A DNA stretch of 64,000 nt from Hydractinia symbiolongicarpus (GCF_029227915.1 NC_079886.1:24094501-24158500), one strand, 5' to 3'; positions 44,813-57,080 are shown, counted from the first letter of the stretch. The notes: a model not told the origin generated them from the sequence alone. A program made the numbers and translations.

Positions 44813-44820
44813 TTTAAATA
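44813..44820 (-). promoter_or_regulatory. Possible TATA-like element upstream of Ptf1a
   Basis: TATTTAAA on the minus strand about 80 nt before the ATG. Plausible spacing, weak motif. Confidence 0.35.
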
Positions 44821-46228
44821 CCGCTGGCCAAATATTAAAGTCGATCCAAAGCATTATGGGTAATTTTTTGAAAAAAACATGCTCGTATATGTATGCGTTA
44901 TGCTTTTCTTTTTTATTGTCTTTTTTTGTTGCTTGCATATTTTTCTATTATTCTTTTAACCAATCAGATTGAAGATGTAACAAAAGACAATTCTGAATAC
45001 GGCGGCGTAAAACAATAGGGCACATTGTTGTAACGTTTTTATGAAAGAAAGATAATTACAAATATATACAGGACGAAAGTGTTACTATCTAGAAACTTGA
45101 AAATAACAAAAAGAAAATAGCAGATATAAAAATCGAATTAAATTTTATTTTCAAATAGAACCAGATGGAAATAATTAAAAATTTCACCCGGAAGAATATT
45201 TTAAAAGTTAAATGGATTTATAAGCGAACATTAAAAGCTTTTGAAAACAAATAAAGTGTTTGGCTAAATACAGATTGGTTCTTCCAACACACGTGTTTTT
45301 TTTTGCGCGTGGGTTCTGAAGATGAGAGGGAATTTGAGTTCATTTACTGATCATCTTTTAATGACACTTTGAGAGCGAAATCAGTAATAGTTCAATATCA
45401 GGACCAGCGTTGTCAAATTGTTTGAAGTGTGTAAAATTCCAACCTAAGTAAAACTTTAGAAGTTAACAAGTAATGAAATACTTCATTACATTTCTACTTC
45501 CTCTCCATGTCTTGTTTGTAGATACTTCGTGTATGATTCAACATATTTCTTGATTGTCAAAATGGCGTACTGCGGGGGTGGGGATGCTTAATTCGTCACA
45601 GATTCTTGAAAAATTGCAGAATGATGATTCTTCTAAAAGGGCTTCCTTATTAGTAAAAAAGAGGTTGTCCAATTATTCGAAGCATATAATCCAAAAAAAT
45701 CTAATATGGTTGGAGAGTACGAAAGCAAATCTTGACACGTTTTAGTAATCTGTGTCTTTTTAGTTATATTTAAAATAAGGTAAAACTTTATGAGTTACAT
45801 ATTATTCGTGTTTATGACTTGATTGTAGGTACTTTGCATATGGTTCAAAATATTACCCGATAGTCATGGCGTCACTTCTAAATGGGAAATACTTGATTGA
45901 TAGCAAATTCTTAAAAAAATTAAGAAGAAAAAGTGCTTCCTTATGGGTAAAAAAAGGATTCGTAAAAATGTTTATGCAAAAAATATTCATTTTTACAAAA
46001 TTATATATTTATTGAAAAAGGACCAGCAAATTTGGCAACCTGAGATTTTTTAATTTGTTCATTTGTGTCTACCTTGATATTGTTCTGAAAGTAAAAGTTG
46101 TTTGGCTTATACCAAAGAAAAGAAAATATCAGTAGGAAATAAACCTTGCTATTTCTTTTTTATATTCCTGTTCTTAGTCATTTGTAGCCTACCTACAACA
46201 TTGTTGTTTGACACAAAATTATTCTTAA
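44821..46228. other. Spacer with a duplicated ~170-bp segment
   Basis: Two related blocks at about 45510-45680 and 45825-45960 share GTAGATACTT/GTAGGTACTT, CAAAATGGCGT/GTCATGGCGT, CAGATTCTTGAAAAATTG/CAAATTCTTAAAAAAATT and GCTTCCTTATTAG/GCTTCCTTATGGG. They may be paralogous exon remnants. The first has a 63-codon frame, the second is broken. No family recognised. Confidence 0.4.
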
Positions 46229-46378
46229 TCTATATTATAATGCCCGTATACGTCCGTCCGTCCATCCGTCCGTCTGTCACGCAAAATGGTAGCTTAGCTG
46301 CGCAAGTAGCGAGACGCACGCAATGCGGTATGAAAAGGAAAGGCGAACGCGTGGATTTTTCCACGGGCTAACGACTAG
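46229..46378 (+). mobile_element. Mini-Helitron copy 2
   Basis: Starts TCTATATTATAATGCCCGTA after A, contains (GTCC)n and ACGCAAAATGGTAGCTTAGC, and ends with the stem-loop CGTGGATTTTTCCACGG and CTAACGACTAG before T. Confidence 0.8.
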
Positions 46379-46495
46379 TATTTTATATTTGACCTAAATG
46401 TTGATCTATAATCTTTAAATACGCAAATTAGGGACCAGTATTGATTTTAATTGGATTCCCAAAGGAATATTTAATTCGCATGGAAATCCTTATCA

Positions 46496-46550
46496 CCCTT
46501 AACCTCGTCCAAAGACAGCGATGAAAGATGCCCTGAGGACGAGGTTGCAT
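46496..46550. mobile_element. Short CCTCGTCC-family MITE copy
   Basis: TTAACCTCGTCCAAAGAC on the left and GCCCTGAGGACGAGGTTG on the right, only about 50 bp apart. Confidence 0.7.
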
Positions 46551-48533
46551 CATCCTTTTACCGTTCTTGTGTTCGCTTACTTAAAAATAGGTAGCTTACT
46601 AAAACATCCCTCTATTCTTGACATCCCGAAATCAATGTAGAAGTAAAAGTTCCTTATTGTTGATGAAGGCCTGTGAAGTGTCTTTGGAAAGTCTTTGTTT
46701 ATTTTCTCTGATTATTAACTTAATTAGTTTATTTTCCAAGGTTTCTCTGAGGTCTTTAATTGCTGGAAAGCAACCCATTCTAAATATGTGAGAGGCTTGG
46801 ACACCAGTTTGTGTCTATTAGGATATCATTACTGTTTGCAAAAGTTATTATTGAATGTTGGTATACATTTTTAAAGGTTGTTTCACACTGTACCATAACA
46901 TGTGTGCAACGTGTACGTATGCTTTTACTTCAAAAACTATGGATAAGGCTTTAAGTACAATTTGTTTACAATTGAAACTACTGTTGAAAGTTTTTTATCA
47001 GAACGTTTTTAGATGAAGACAAATAGACAACACATAGATTTATACGTTTTATTAGAAGAAAAAATTGATAAAAAAAAGGACTTTTTATTGGAAGAACTAC
47101 TTTAAATGGTTACTAGCTTGCAAAACTTAGAACAAGTTGATAACATTGTAGAGTTTCTATGGGTTTGTATAAGGCATGGTAAAATTGAAAAACTGCTTAC
47201 ATGGTTACCATTTTGTTATGCTAAGTCCTGGGAAGATTTAAAAATACGAAGAATCAAAGGACATCTCCAAGGCCCCGTCATCAAATTTTAGTTAAAGGAA
47301 AGTTCTTTTCCCGGAGATTTACCAATCAAAAATATAATATGGAGAAAATTAAAAAACTTTGTTAATTAAAATCCTGTTTCTGAGCAAATGTTTAGTCGAA
47401 AGTCAGAAAGAGTTCTAGAATTGAAATGGGAGAAAAATCACTACACTTTCAATTCTAAGAAGATTTTTGAAGGTAAAGCTTAAAATATATGTCGTTTCAT
47501 AATGGCGGGAAAAGGTGGCATGACGTCACAGCCTGTAAAATAAAATATTTTCAAATTTTTTCCTCGTGTTCAGGTGTATTGTGGAAATTTTTTCTCATGA
47601 AAACAGCCGGGAAAGAATCTCGAGGAAAACTTACGTATCACGCAGTCGTTTAAGCACTTTAAATAATTGATGTCGCTCCCAAGCACCATTTTTTATATTA
47701 GAATCTTTAACAGTAACACATTAGAAAACTTCTATTATCATGCATCGCTACCCGTGGAAAAAAAATTCTGGCTAACACATTATTTTTCCCATGCATGCAT
47801 TTCTGTGGTGGGAATAAGCACCCATTATCTATTCCAGGGTGAGAGATTTGAATTTCTTAAACAAAATATATTGCTTTATAATGAGCTTGCAATTAAGATG
47901 TATTGTTGTTGTTTTTTGTAGTTTCTTCATTGTTGCACCTGCTTTCTTATGATTACAAATGTTTCTTTTTCTTTCGTCAATTACATTTTTTTCATAATAC
48001 CACAATCTTTTCTAATAAAGTTGGTATTTGTTGTTTTCATACTGGGAATTCGACAGGGACAATGCCCTGTAATTCAATGTCATTGAATTACTATTAAGCA
48101 ATTATTATTCCAAATATTTTCACAGGATAGACTTCAGTGTTGAAAGCACCATATAATCAATACACTTTTGCCGAATTAGTTTTCTTTGATGTACCGCTGC
48201 TATTTCTCAACTTTGCCAAACAAAACGAATGTCATTTTTTGAATCCTCCATGAAACTTTATAAAATGTGAAATCTTCAGATTTATACACCAAACAAACAA
48301 CCTGTTACAGCAGTTTTTTAATTTTGTACTGATTGAACTCTGCTTGAAAAAGAAACTTATTAGTACAAGTCGAAAATTAAAAAGGCTTTGACCATAACAT
48401 TATTAACACCATCAAAACAGTATTTTTACATGCTGGATTAGGTTAAAAATTTTTTTACACACCAATACAACGATGCTGAAAATGATCTTAAAATCAAGAC
48501 ATCAAAATTCAAACATTTTTAAAAATTATAATA
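46551..48533. other. Spacer, no secure gene
   Basis: Short open frames at 47106-47291 and 47667-47921 have no recognisable motifs. Otherwise AT-rich. Confidence 0.4.
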
Positions 48534-48661
48534 CCCGTATACGTCTGTCCGTCTGTCTGTCACGCAAAATGGTAGCTTAGCTGCGCAGGTAGCGAGACGC
48601 ACGCAATGCGGTATAAAAAAGCCGGGCGAACCCGTGGATTTTTCCACGGGCTAACGTCTAG
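48534..48661 (+). mobile_element. Mini-Helitron copy 3
   Basis: The left end is degraded (ATTATAATACCCGTATACG); the body matches the family. It ends CCCGTGGATTTTTCCACGGG then CTAACGTCTAG before T. Confidence 0.75.
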
Positions 48662-48919
48662 TTTTTAAAAATTCGGGAAACGTGTATTGTGTTCTGAATA
48701 AAATACACATTAGATATACACTGCCCTTGTTTACCCAATTTTCCTTACATGGTATGCTTTGATCCGTAGCTGTGGTAAAGGCACTTGTGAAACATGTCCA
48801 TTCACCTCGTGACTACAAAGCAAAAAGTCCGTTACCACTAGTCCACGTGCCACAACAAAATTAAGGTAGATCTCTACGAAAAAGGTTTTTAAGCTTCGGC
48901 TCAGAAATATTAAGAAATA

Positions 48920-49369
48920 CAGTTGACTTTCCCTAATTCGAGTTCCCACGGGGAAAATTTCGAATTATAGAGACATTCGAATTATAGAAAGTCTCTGTAA
49001 TTTTTCAGGGAGTGAGAATTTGAATTACAGAGAGAAATTACATTAATTTCAAAATCAAGAAAACATAATTGAAGTTTCATTCAATCTTTATTTTTATATT
49101 TTACACAAAAAAGGAACTCTATTTAAAAAACTATTGAATATTTGAAAAAAGACGTTCGTAAGACAAATTTCGAATAGCCCTGTGTAGACTCTAAAATTCG
49201 AATTAGGGAGAGAATCGTGCTGAAGGGACTAAAAGACTGTTCGAATTATAGAAAGTTTCGGAATAGAGAAATTCGAATTGTAGAAAGTTTTTTATAAGAG
49301 CTTCCTAAGGAGTACTAGTTCGAATTATAGAAATATTCGAATTATAGAAATTCAAATTAGAGTCAACTG
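48920..49369. mobile_element. Pogo/Tigger-like MITE with TA target sites
   Basis: The ends CAGTTGACTTTCCCTAATTC and AATTAGAGTCAACTG are inverted and flanked by TA on both sides (48918-48919, 49370-49371). CGAATTATAGAAA recurs as subterminal repeats on both arms. CAGTTGACTC-type ends with a TA duplication are usual for Tc1/mariner-pogo elements. There is no transposase inside the 450 bp. Confidence 0.8.
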
Positions 49370-49371
49370 TA

Positions 49372-50210
49372 TTCAAGATGAAAAGTTTGTTCAGATCTTT
49401 CGGGAGTTTTCCCCATTGTCTGCAGCTTTAAAATAACTTTCTGTATAATACCAACACGCCATTGCCATGTTATATTTTGAGTGTATATGTTCGCTTGAAT
49501 GTTGCAATGAAAAAGAACAAACAATGTTATCAAATTTTTTCCATGTTAGCAGGGCAAATATTGATAAAAAAAAAATTTTTCATTCCCGATATGGTGTGTT
49601 TTTTTCCCTTAATCTTTTATTTTTAATGCTCTTAATACGTGAGTGGTGGCATCATTCTGGCGGGATAATAAGGTATGCGTAATGCCAATTCTTAAATACT
49701 GGAACGGAATTCCTTAATAATGAAACAAGTGGTCAAGAGTCCTCTGGTTTTCAAATTTGGCTCTTCGCTGAGGTGATCAAAATAAATATAAAATAGTACT
49801 AGAGAGTAACAAAAACATTTACAAAAAAAGAAAAATATATTTATATACATATTAATTATGTACACGTAATTTGTCGTCGTGTGTGCATGTCAAATTGTCC
49901 AGAAAAATATTTCTCCCCTTAATCAAGTCTTTACACGAACCATGTTTCTGTTATAAAAGTACGAAATTGTCTAAAAAACTCAAAAGACTCCAAAATAATA
50001 CTATTACTTGTCCAGAACTTAATAAAGCAAAAAGAGTGTCATTTTTACATCAAAACATTGCCTAATCTCTTGATGAAACTTTCAGCACGCAATGTTGCAA
50101 AGGTGACGCCACTATGGGCGTATAAATCTTTTGTTCGCACTCGCTCATAACTTAACTACCTAGAACAGAATTGCGTCGGATAAATTTTATAAAACAAACT
50201 TGATTCCTTA
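49372..50210. other. Spacer, no gene seen
   Basis: Short frames at 49467-49682 and 49871-50065 lack coding character. Confidence 0.4.
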
Positions 50211-50212
50211 AA

Positions 50213-50273
50213 ACCTCGTCCCCATGTCCCGTCCAAATATAAAAAGCCTAACAAGCCCTGGGGACGAGGTTGG
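50213..50273. mobile_element. CCTCGTCC-family MITE copy
   Basis: AACCTCGTCCCCATGTCCCG at the left, AGCCCTGGGGACGAGGTTGG at the right. One of the best-preserved ends in the window. Confidence 0.8.
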
Positions 50274-50321
50274 ATTCCTCAGAATGTCGGACATCTTACC
50301 TTAACTTAAGTTTAGAAAAAT

Positions 50322-52741
50322 TTAATAAATATAATCGTAAAAATAGTCATCCAAAATATCTCGTTTTATTTTCTTAGATTTCACTGAATGTTTTGTTTTA
50401 CTTTTCTTTTTATCCTCATTCTCGTCATCATCATCGTCATCATCGTCATCCTCATCGTCATCATCATCACCATCATCATCTTTTGCGACGGTTGATCTAT
50501 GTGGTTTCTGTCCACCACCTCCTTTCATTGACTTTGGCATTTTCGGTACCGGGTAAATTACCAATCCTGAGAGTGCCATTTCATTTCCACGGAACGCATC
50601 ATGGTAGGCTGAAAGAAAGACATAAGTCCAATCACCTGAACAACAATCAATCCATTGATCGATCGATCGATCAAACAATCACTCAACCATTAATCAATCA
50701 ACAAGTCAATCAATCAATCAATCAACTAATCAAATCAATCAAAGCTATTTAAATAAACTACAAATCATTTTGGGTCCCCTAACTAGTCTTTTCTCAACCC
50801 TTTTCTTTTTTTCTCAAGAGGAGCACATATCAGAAAGCTGAGAACGAGGTTGGCTCCTCTTCGTGTAAACACACTAAAATAACTGCGTTAATAAACTTTT
50901 CATAGCCTTAATTGATTTTTATGTAAACCACTAAAGTCGAGAAATCACCCCCGATTTTGTAACTTCTTACTGCATATACAATCAATTTAAACAAATAAAG
51001 CGAAAAAAGGTCCTGTGTTCGAGGTTGGAAAAAAGCTGAACGAAGGAAGAGAACAGTCGTCTCATGCATATATGTGTTACGTCTCCGTTAGTAGGAAAAC
51101 TTTTTTAAAAAAGGACTAAAACCGACCTCGTACCCAGTCTTCTTTTTTGCACTATTAAAAAGCAAACAAAGTCCTGGAGACAAGGTTGTATTAAATAAAA
51201 GGTAAAGTGTATATATTAGAATTGATCAGTAAGTATAATGTTGTCACCAACCTGCATCTTGTCTTTGGTAAGGATAATAATAAGTTTGTTGCTCAGGAGG
51301 GGGCTCTTGACATCCTCCACACCCGTAGCATAAGTAATTGTTACAGTCACCGTTACATTGGTCACACGTGCTATGTCGAAACCCACCCGTTACTGTAGGA
51401 GTCTTGCTCACCTCTTGTCTCGGTGACCATGGTTGCTGGTTTCGATTAGACCAAGGAGAGAGAGTGTTTGATCTTTGGGTATATAATTGAGAATTATAAC
51501 TCGGTTGGTTTGACCATGGATTGGCAGGGCGTTGCACTTGTTGTGGTTGAGGTGCATTTGACCTCTGACTATAAAGCATTTGATTAGGCCAGGAATTTAA
51601 GGCTTGTTGTATTTGTGACTGCTGAACGGGTGTGTTAGGCCAAGTTTGCGTGCGTTTCCACGGGTTTTGCACGATTTTCCTTGGCCATGTAGATTGCCAT
51701 TGTTTAAAATATTGCTGTTGTTTTGGATAGTACATTGTGGATCTTCTCAAGAACAAATTATTTTGTTGCGGACTTTGATATGCATATTGTGCTGAAATAT
51801 AAACATGTAAAAAATCAATGTTTCTCTATTTTCTTACGCCTAAACGTGCAGTAAGATCATCTAAATTTGTAACCTCCTTATTGTGAAAGATATCACCATC
51901 TCTCACACTAAGGACCTCCTTGCTCACACATGACTCCGTACAAAAAATGATTGTCTGACGTAGCTATGTCTTTAAAATACAGGAGCGGTTTACATGATGC
52001 ATTAACCTCGTCTCCAGGTCTCAATTTCTCTTTCTGACAATCTTGGACGGCGAGAAAAATTGCGAAAAAGACAAAAAAGATCTTGGGACGAGGTTAATTA
52101 ATAGCACAGTGGATTACCCATATCAAAATAAAATAACCATGGAAACAATCACAAGTTTTATAAAAGTTTGTACAAGTGTACCTAAAAATTTTTAATAATT
52201 TTTAATAATTTTAGTCGGGAGTAATAAAGTAATCTATATTGTAATACCCGTATACGTCTGTCTGTCTGTCACGCAAAATGGTAGCTTAGCTGCGGAAGTA
52301 GCGAGAAGCACGCAATGCGGTATAAAAAGGAGGGCGAACCCGTGGATTTTTCCACGGGCTAACGACTAGTGAAGTAAAATTTCAGTATGTCGTAAACATA
52401 TATATTTAGCCTGATAATTTGTATTTCTAACATAGTCTCAATTTATGCATATAAAATTTAAAGGTTCAAACTAGCTACCCCTTTAAAATATTGTGAAAAT
52501 GTAAGTATTATCCAAAATGAATTTCCATCGCAATGCTGTCTTTGCGGACCTTTTTTGGATCAACAGGAAGGTACGCCAACAGAAAAGAAAAATACAAACA
52601 ATTTTGGTGTAACGAATAAAAGAATTATAAAGTAAGGTGAACAAAAAATTGTATACTGATATAAGAAGTACCTGGATAAGCAGAAATACAACAAAAAATC
52701 GCATTTAAAACGATAATTTGCGCGATCTTTAGCCAAAACAT
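50322..52741 (-). CDS. Secreted Gln/Pro/Trp-rich protein with Cys cluster and poly-Asp/Lys tail, 3 exons
   Basis: Exons 52741-52672, 51791-51252 and 50608-50322; all junctions phase 1; 298 aa. Exon 1 is a signal peptide (MFWLKIAQIIVLNAIFCCIS). Exon 2 is rich in Gln, Pro, Asn, Ser and Trp with recurring W-P/W-S steps (QSTWPRKI, TWPNTPVQQ, NPWSNQ, SPWSNRNQQPWSPRQE), then a cluster CDQCNGDCNNYLCYGCGGC (C-x2-C-x3-C-x4-C-x2-C-x2-C) and a Tyr-rich end. Exon 3 has a poly-Asp/Glu segment of about 25 residues, then a Lys-rich tail (KKKSKTKHSVKSKKIKR). The signal exon, phase-1 introns and acidic-plus-basic composition recall the nematocyst-type locus at 14-20 kb, so a structural role in nematocysts or another extracellular matrix is possible but inferred. 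I do not recognise a named family. Confidence 0.7.
50640..50740. repeat. (ATCG)n/(AATC)n simple repeat
   Basis: GATCGATCGATCGATC followed by degenerate CAATCAATCAATCAACTAATC, in the second intron of the secreted-protein gene near its 3' acceptor. Confidence 0.85.
51123..51190. mobile_element. CCTCGTCC-family MITE copy in the intron
   Basis: CCGACCTCGTACCCAGTCTT and AAGTCCTGGAGACAAGGTTG ends. A related partial copy lies at about 50790-50855 (ending GAACGAGGTTGG). Confidence 0.65.
52005..52098. mobile_element. CCTCGTCC-family MITE copy in the first intron
   Basis: TTAACCTCGTCTCCAGGTCT at the left and GATCTTGGGACGAGGTTAA at the right. TTAA occurs on both sides. Confidence 0.75.
52233..52369 (+). 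mobile_element. Mini-Helitron copy 4
   Basis: Starts TCTATATTGTAATACCCGTA after A, and ends with the CCCGTGG/CCACGGG hairpin and CTAACGACTAG before T. It is in the first intron of the secreted Gln/Pro/Trp-rich gene. Confidence 0.8.
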
Positions 52742-54221
52742 TTCTCCCTTCGCTTTGTTTGCGTCGTTCAAAGCATTCGGTTGGAACGTCTTAGCTTTTT
52801 GTTTGTACAAATACCTTACTCATTTTGAGCATGATTTGAATTGCTAAAGCTTATCTTTACCTCCCATGTTGCTATATTCAATGAAAACAGGTGAAATGCG
52901 CTATGTACGTGCTGCGTTCTTATGTAAACTCGCAACAGTATCGACCTATCATAAAAATGTCTTAAAGAAATTTCGTATTTCGTGAATTGCTAAATACTTT
53001 GCTTTTGTGTCAAACATTTTTTAAGCAAAACACAGCGTAAGCGACAAAATGAAAATGATAAATTCAAATATTTTAAGTGTTGGCGGTGTGTAAAACGATT
53101 GTTTTTTTTCCTAAACAATCTTATCGCACATTTTGTTTTCTTGGTTTTACGATGTTAATCCTCTCATCTAACATCATAACCGGGGGGAAATTAAAAGACA
53201 ACTTTAAATAAAAAGGAAATTATTTCTCAGGGTTAAAATTCGATTTTTACGTTATTTAACCGATAAAAAACGCGTACAGTGCGCTCTAAACTTCCATCAG
53301 ATACCTTATCGGTAAAAAAAGTCAGCAGTGAGTGACTAAATTTTAGCTATGTGTCTAATATTTTTTGCCGACTAAAATTGTTGTCGACTTTTTTAGTATC
53401 GACTAAACTTTTTTGCCGACATTTTCTTCCTTGTTGCTAATTCTTATCAGTTTTATGCAATTATTCTTTATTAGTAACTAAATTCAAAAATTTAGTCAAC
53501 AAAAAGTGACTGCATTCAAAAATTTAGTCGGCAAAAATGATTAAATTTTGCTGACTTTTTATGTTTACCGACTAACGTTTTTTACAATTTTTTTTGTACC
53601 GATAAGGTAGTTCGATATTTTGCCGGTTTTTCTTTTTATATATCCTCTCTCCTACTCGAACTTTTTCTCGAAAAAATTTCCAGCTTCTTGCTAGTTGGAG
53701 CATGCAGATATTTGGGATAGAGAGGGTTGTTAATCACCTTCGTCTCCAGGGATTTCTGCATTTTTGATATAAAATGATATGCCGTCTTCTCTCATATCAA
53801 AAAGGCAAAAAAACCTGGGGACGAGGGTGAGTCGTTAATTTTACCCAAGAGCGGTCGCTGTAATTAAAATGGGATCGATTGTTCTTAAGGTTCTTTAACT
53901 TCATTGGAACACACCTAAAAACTATAAGCACTTATGTAATTTTGAAAAAAAATTTAAAAACCCAATTTTTCATCTGCTGTTTTTTTAAAGAAAAATCTCT
54001 TTAATGCCATCGATTTGTTAAGTTTAACCGACCAGGGATTTTAGCCACCGTCAAGTAAGCGCTAGTGGTTTGACATAGGCAACAAACCCTGGGGCCAGGA
54101 TGAGTTCACAATTATTGGCGGGAACATTAGTCCTCAAAATTCAATAGTATGTGTATAATAGATTTTACCATAAAACAATCAATAAACAGAATAACTTAGG
54201 TCCCGCATATTTTGCCTAGAA
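52742..54221. other. Spacer with MITE copies
   Basis: Contains a palindromic MITE at about 53735-53832 (CACCTTCGTCTCCAGGGATT / AACCTGGGGACGAGGGTGA) and a partial one at about 54025-54105. Around 53290-53600, repeated 'AAATTTAGTCGGCAAAAA' and its inverse form an internally repetitive foldback region flanked by TACCTTATCGGTA and TACCGATAAGGTA. No gene recognised. Confidence 0.6.
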
Positions 54222-56259
54222 CTATTTGTTCAGCGCAGCGTATTTCTTCTGGGAAAGATGTTTGTCCGGATGATAAAATTTCTTACCTTTGTTTCTGTCT
54301 GTAAGTTTTTTAGTTAAATCAGAATGTCCCTCGCACGTGTATTCCACCTTCAAATACTTCAATACATTCTCCCCACACAGGGTGTGTCCATATAAAAGAG
54401 GGTCAGAAAATATATCACATGACTGCTGTCCCTCACACATATTCTTAACAGTCATGATCGTGTCACGGGCGTAACATGTCGGTGCCGTATCATTCGTTTG
54501 TTTACCCAAACAATCTCGACCCTTCTCTTTACCATAGAATGCTGTTTTAATACGTAAAAGCTTCAACTCCGGACAGAATACACTTCCACTTTGACCAGAA
54601 CAGACAATTGCTTTCATAATCTTCGGAGCTGTGGCAGTTTCTAAAGAAAAATGACTTGGTCTTAATGTATTATCCTCCACAAGGCTTTTGTTTCTTCTTT
54701 AGTGTCAACGCGGAAAGAAAACCTGGGGACAATGTTGAAGTGGCAGATAATCTTTTCAGGAATTTTATTAGAGCATATTACGCTTTATCTAGGAACAATA
54801 TTTCAGTAACTTAAGTTACATTTTTAAGGTACTGCAACCTCAACTTCATTGCCAGTGTTTCTTTAAGTTCAAAATAAAATCAAAATGCCCTGGAAACAAG
54901 GTTGCCATAATCTTAGTCACAAGAGTCAATAATAACAACCAATATCTTAACACTGTTTATTAAGTAAACAAAATTGTTTTTTTTAGAAATAATGTGTGCT
55001 GTTAACATATATTAGGTTTAAAATTGTCTGGGAGGATCAACGATTTCTTTTTGCTTTGAGTAGAAAATGTTAGACGGTATTTGCTACAAACGTGGCTGTA
55101 TTATTTATTCACTCCCCACAAAAAGCTAACTTTATATTCCCTCTAAAGTGTGTTAGATTTGTTAGTGCTCAATTTGTCGTTTTCATTCGCGAAGAAAAAC
55201 AAATTGTCACTATATACAGTCTTTCCTTTACACGACAGGCAAAGGTTTAACATTTATGTCTAATCTAAAACACAATCAAATTTTTTTAATATATTTTTCG
55301 TGTGTTAAAAAAATTACAATTGTTAGGACAATAAATAATGATATAAAACCTTACCATGTCTAAGCTGTGGTAGCATCTCCTTTGTTACTTGCTTAATAAA
55401 CATCAAATTCTGTAATTTCTCTTTTTCTTCAAACATCTTTAGTCTCTCTGACAATCCTGATCTTCCCTGGCATGTAAACGACACAAACATGTATTTATTA
55501 ACTGTGGGACATGGGTCATGATATAAACTGTCCTCCGCATATAGATCGCAAGATTGTTGGCCTTGGCATGTCTCACGTATGATAGCTGGAGCATTCTTTG
55601 AGAAACAGGTTGGAATTTGATCACGCAGTTGCGTCACGGGGTCCTCACAATCATGACCACTGAGTTTACCATAAAAAGCATTGTATATATGAAGTAATTG
55701 AAGATTCGGACAAGCTATTGATCGCATTTGTCCTCTACATACTGTGAGAGATTGTGATGATGTATCTAAATGGTTAAAATGATCAATTATTTATCGCCAT
55801 CATATTATGTTTAAGAGTGACAAGCGGATATAAGATGCTTCACCATTACATTTTCAATTTCATTTTCATTGCATATTCAATATCATTTATTAAATATGTG
55901 CGCTCTGTCTTAGTTACAGATAGTTAAAGAAAGCTACCTTGCAGGTAGCTACCTACCTACCACAGATAGCTCCTACTCAGAAAGCTACCTACCGCAGATA
56001 GTTACCTACTGCAAATAGCTATCTTCTGCAAATAGCTACCTATCACATATAGCTATTTACTGCAAAGAACTACCTATGACGGATGGCTAGCTACCTACCA
56101 CAGTTATTAAACTGAACAATGCACTTAATATAAATCAAAAACATATACGTTCTTTAATGGCAACATATAGGTAAAATTACCTGTTTTTGTTGATGCTGGT
56201 AACTGAAGGGTATATTCAATGTAATTTAGAAGAAATAAAAAGAAATAAACATATGACAT
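54222..56259 (-). CDS. Secreted two-domain SUEL/rhamnose-binding-lectin-type protein
   Basis: Exons 56259-56181, 55765-55355 and 54640-54222; phase-1 junctions; 302 aa. The signal peptide is MSYVYFFLFLLNYIEYTLQL. Exon 2 encodes one SUEL (Gal_Lectin) domain: ACPNLQLLHIYNAFYGKLSG, CQGQQSCDLYAEDSLYHDPC, NKYMFVSFTC. Exon 3 encodes the second: CPELKLLRIKTAFYGKEKGR, CEGQQSCDIFSD, CGENVLKYLKVEYTC. The AFYGK and DPC..KY-x-V-x-(F/Y)-x-C motifs correspond to the ANYGR and DPC-KYL motifs of sea-urchin egg lectin and fish rhamnose-binding lectins. The ANYGR arginine is Lys here, so the sugar specificity may differ. Each domain is a single symmetric exon. Confidence 0.85.
54838..54908. mobile_element. CCTCGTCC-family MITE copy in a lectin intron
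   Basis: CAACCTCAACTTCATTGCCAG at the left and AATGCCCTGGAAACAAGGTTG at the right. A half copy (AACCTGGGGACAATGTTGA) lies at about 54718-54738. Confidence 0.6.
55930..56105. repeat. Degenerate AGCTACCTAC(C/T)G repeat
   Basis: Repeated TAGCTACCTACC / GCAGATAGTTACC / GCAAATAGCTATC units in the first intron of the minus-strand lectin gene. Confidence 0.8.
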
Positions 56260-57080
56260 GCTTATTGTGATGTATGTGCTTGAACGTTTTCAGACAAGTT
56301 CACTATACTTCCTCACTACATTTCTTCTCTAAGTTGAAAACAGTTTTTTTATTTTATTGTATAATGTCTTACAACGTTTTTGCAAAAGTCGCATTCACGG
56401 CTTAATTAGGTGCAAGTTTCTTGCACGGATAATTTAGCATGAACTGAGCTGCTCAATGGTGCTCACCATGGGCCATTAAACAATTTGTCAACAAAAGTTG
56501 ATTATTATACAGATTGTGATTTTAATAAATGTGAAAACTAAGCTATAAATCTTAAACTCTAAGTTTTTTTTTCTGTTTTTTAGTTGACAAGATAGTTTTT
56601 CTGCAATTTACTCTGTCTTTTTTGGTTACTATTGTTATAGTAGGTATAGAAATGTATTTGACAAATTTACTTTTTAAAATGGTGAGAGCAAGAAAATAGT
56701 TAACTGCGTTTAAAATCCCCCTCTTCAAATCTTAGCTAAGTTTGCCAAAATATAAAATACTTAATAAAACCGTGTAAGGCAATTGTTTCCCAATGTCCTT
56801 TAAAATGAAAGGGAAACGAATAAAGTCTTGCAGCAATTACAAAACAGCAGTTTTAGACACCTTACGGTTGAATGAATCCTTCCAACTGCTAGCTAAACGA
56901 TATTAACAAGGTTCTGCACAGTTCACAGATTTTCAAGTAAACACGCGAATTCTCACAGAAACACTTCTTGTTAAAAAAAAAAAAATGGCGAATTCAACAA
57001 ATTATTTGTATAATGAGTATGAAAGGAAAATGTGATGATCGAAGTATTGATGAGCCTTGCTTAAAATTATTACATCCACT
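56260..57080. promoter_or_regulatory. Divergent intergenic region between the two lectin genes
   Basis: 821 nt between the two ATG codons, presumably holding both promoters. No unambiguous TATA box was found; AT-rich with a poly-A run near 56971-56983. A shared bidirectional control region is an inference from geometry. Confidence 0.45.
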
